From Toxotes chatareus (taxonomy: Eukaryota; Chordata; Actinopteri; Toxotidae), in assembly GCA_016801885.1 (NCBI GenBank), contig JAFBJY010000393.1, positions 62,001 through 126,000 on the forward strand: a stretch of DNA of 64,000 nucleotides, given 5' to 3'. This document shows positions 63,753 through 64,000 of this stretch, in pieces (the stretch's first letter is position 1; every line of letters starts with the position of its first letter). A program made the translations under genes and the position numbers. Under the pieces are notes generated by a model. The model saw only the letters and a list, made by a program, of their open reading frames with translations, did not search any database and was not told where the DNA came from.

Positions 63753-64000
63753 AAAAATCAAAAATCAACTTTATTGTCAAAACCATATGTACAGGTCATA
63801 CACAGGATTTGAAATTGCAGTGCTCCGTAGGCCCACAGTGTTACATTAGAAATTAGAAAAATAGCTGTACAAAAATAAAACATTCAAGAGTCTTTATTAT
63901 TATTATGCAAACATAACAAAAATTTGCAGACTCCCGGCTTTAAAGGCAAACATATAAATAACAACACAATCCTTAAAAAGAACACTTATGAAAATACAAA
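63753..64000 (-). mobile_element. LINE-X 3' end at the right edge, minus strand
   Basis: AAAATCAACTTTATTGTC and CATATGTACAGGTCATAC match 34,101 and 55,190. Runs off the window. No Rex1 is nested here, unlike B. Confidence 0.75.

Larger units (their letters stand above)
37562..64000 (+). repeat. Tandem unit C of the ZNF638-like segment
   Basis: This unit begins with LINE-X 3' sequence matching positions about 20-185 of A. It is then interrupted by a plus-strand Rex1-like LINE. Homology to A/B resumes near 40,780 and 44,101 and continues to the right edge with large gaps. It is the only unit with the second RRM exons, and everything from the third RRM to the zinc finger is missing. It carries the heaviest load of unit-specific insertions: L2, solo LTR, nested LINEs, Tc1 and a near-complete LINE-X. 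Confidence 0.88.

Noticed and set aside
1..64000. tRNA, rRNA, CRISPR array or bacterial-type operon
   Set aside because: No cloverleaf, rRNA stretch, regularly spaced direct-repeat array or gene cluster was seen; short direct repeats present are microsatellites or minisatellites.

Overview
The window looks like a stretch of ray-finned (teleost) fish chromosome. The evidence is the repeat mix: Rex1-like, CR1-type and L2-type non-LTR retrotransposons, Tc1-like elements, hAT elements with 8-bp target duplications, solo LTRs and many microsatellites. Short vertebrate-style exons with GT/AG borders are scattered among them. There are no bacterial operons, rRNA, tRNA or CRISPR arrays. About three quarters of the window is transposon-derived or unassigned intron and intergenic DNA.

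The main structure is a head-to-tail tandem array of one segment in three units: A (1-15,907), B (15,908 to about 37,535) and C (about 37,562-64,000). The shared parts are nearly identical by eye; I could not compute percent identity. Each unit carries a plus-strand copy of a nuclear RNA/DNA-binding protein gene of the ZNF638 (NP220)/MATR3 family. Recognisable pieces are an Arg/Ser-rich region, a lysine-rich nuclear-localisation stretch, three RRM-like folds split over exons, a Glu/Arg/Lys-rich low-complexity region, a short FVTLDEVG motif, and a C-terminal matrin-type C2H2 zinc finger.

No unit has a complete gene. A has lost the second RRM and much of the charged region, but keeps the third RRM, the zinc finger and the stop. 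B keeps the Arg/Ser-rich and charged exons, but has lost the second RRM and the zinc finger and carries several frameshifts and a stop. C has intact exons for the first and second RRM-like folds and nothing downstream. Together the three copies cover most of one gene; separately each reads as a pseudogene. Many differences are single-base homopolymer indels, so residual assembly error is a serious alternative for some frameshifts. It does not explain the multi-hundred-base exon losses.

Layout: units A and B open in the 3' part of a minus-strand LINE (called LINE-X here) that contains a hAT-like insertion. Then come a Tc1 remnant, a hAT remnant, the gene, a second Tc1 element (minus strand), a LINE 3' tail, a GAGA/TCTC-rich block, and a conserved CRE/TATA promoter-like block. 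Units B and C continue past this into a presumed first exon and splice donor, a 31-bp inverted repeat, and the next LINE-X. Unit-specific insertions are datable against the other copies: a solo LTR in A, a small hAT MITE in B, and a solo LTR, a Tc1 element with perfect inverted repeats, an L2, and a nearly full-length LINE-X in C. The B/C boundary is marked by a perfect 21-bp fold-back hairpin.
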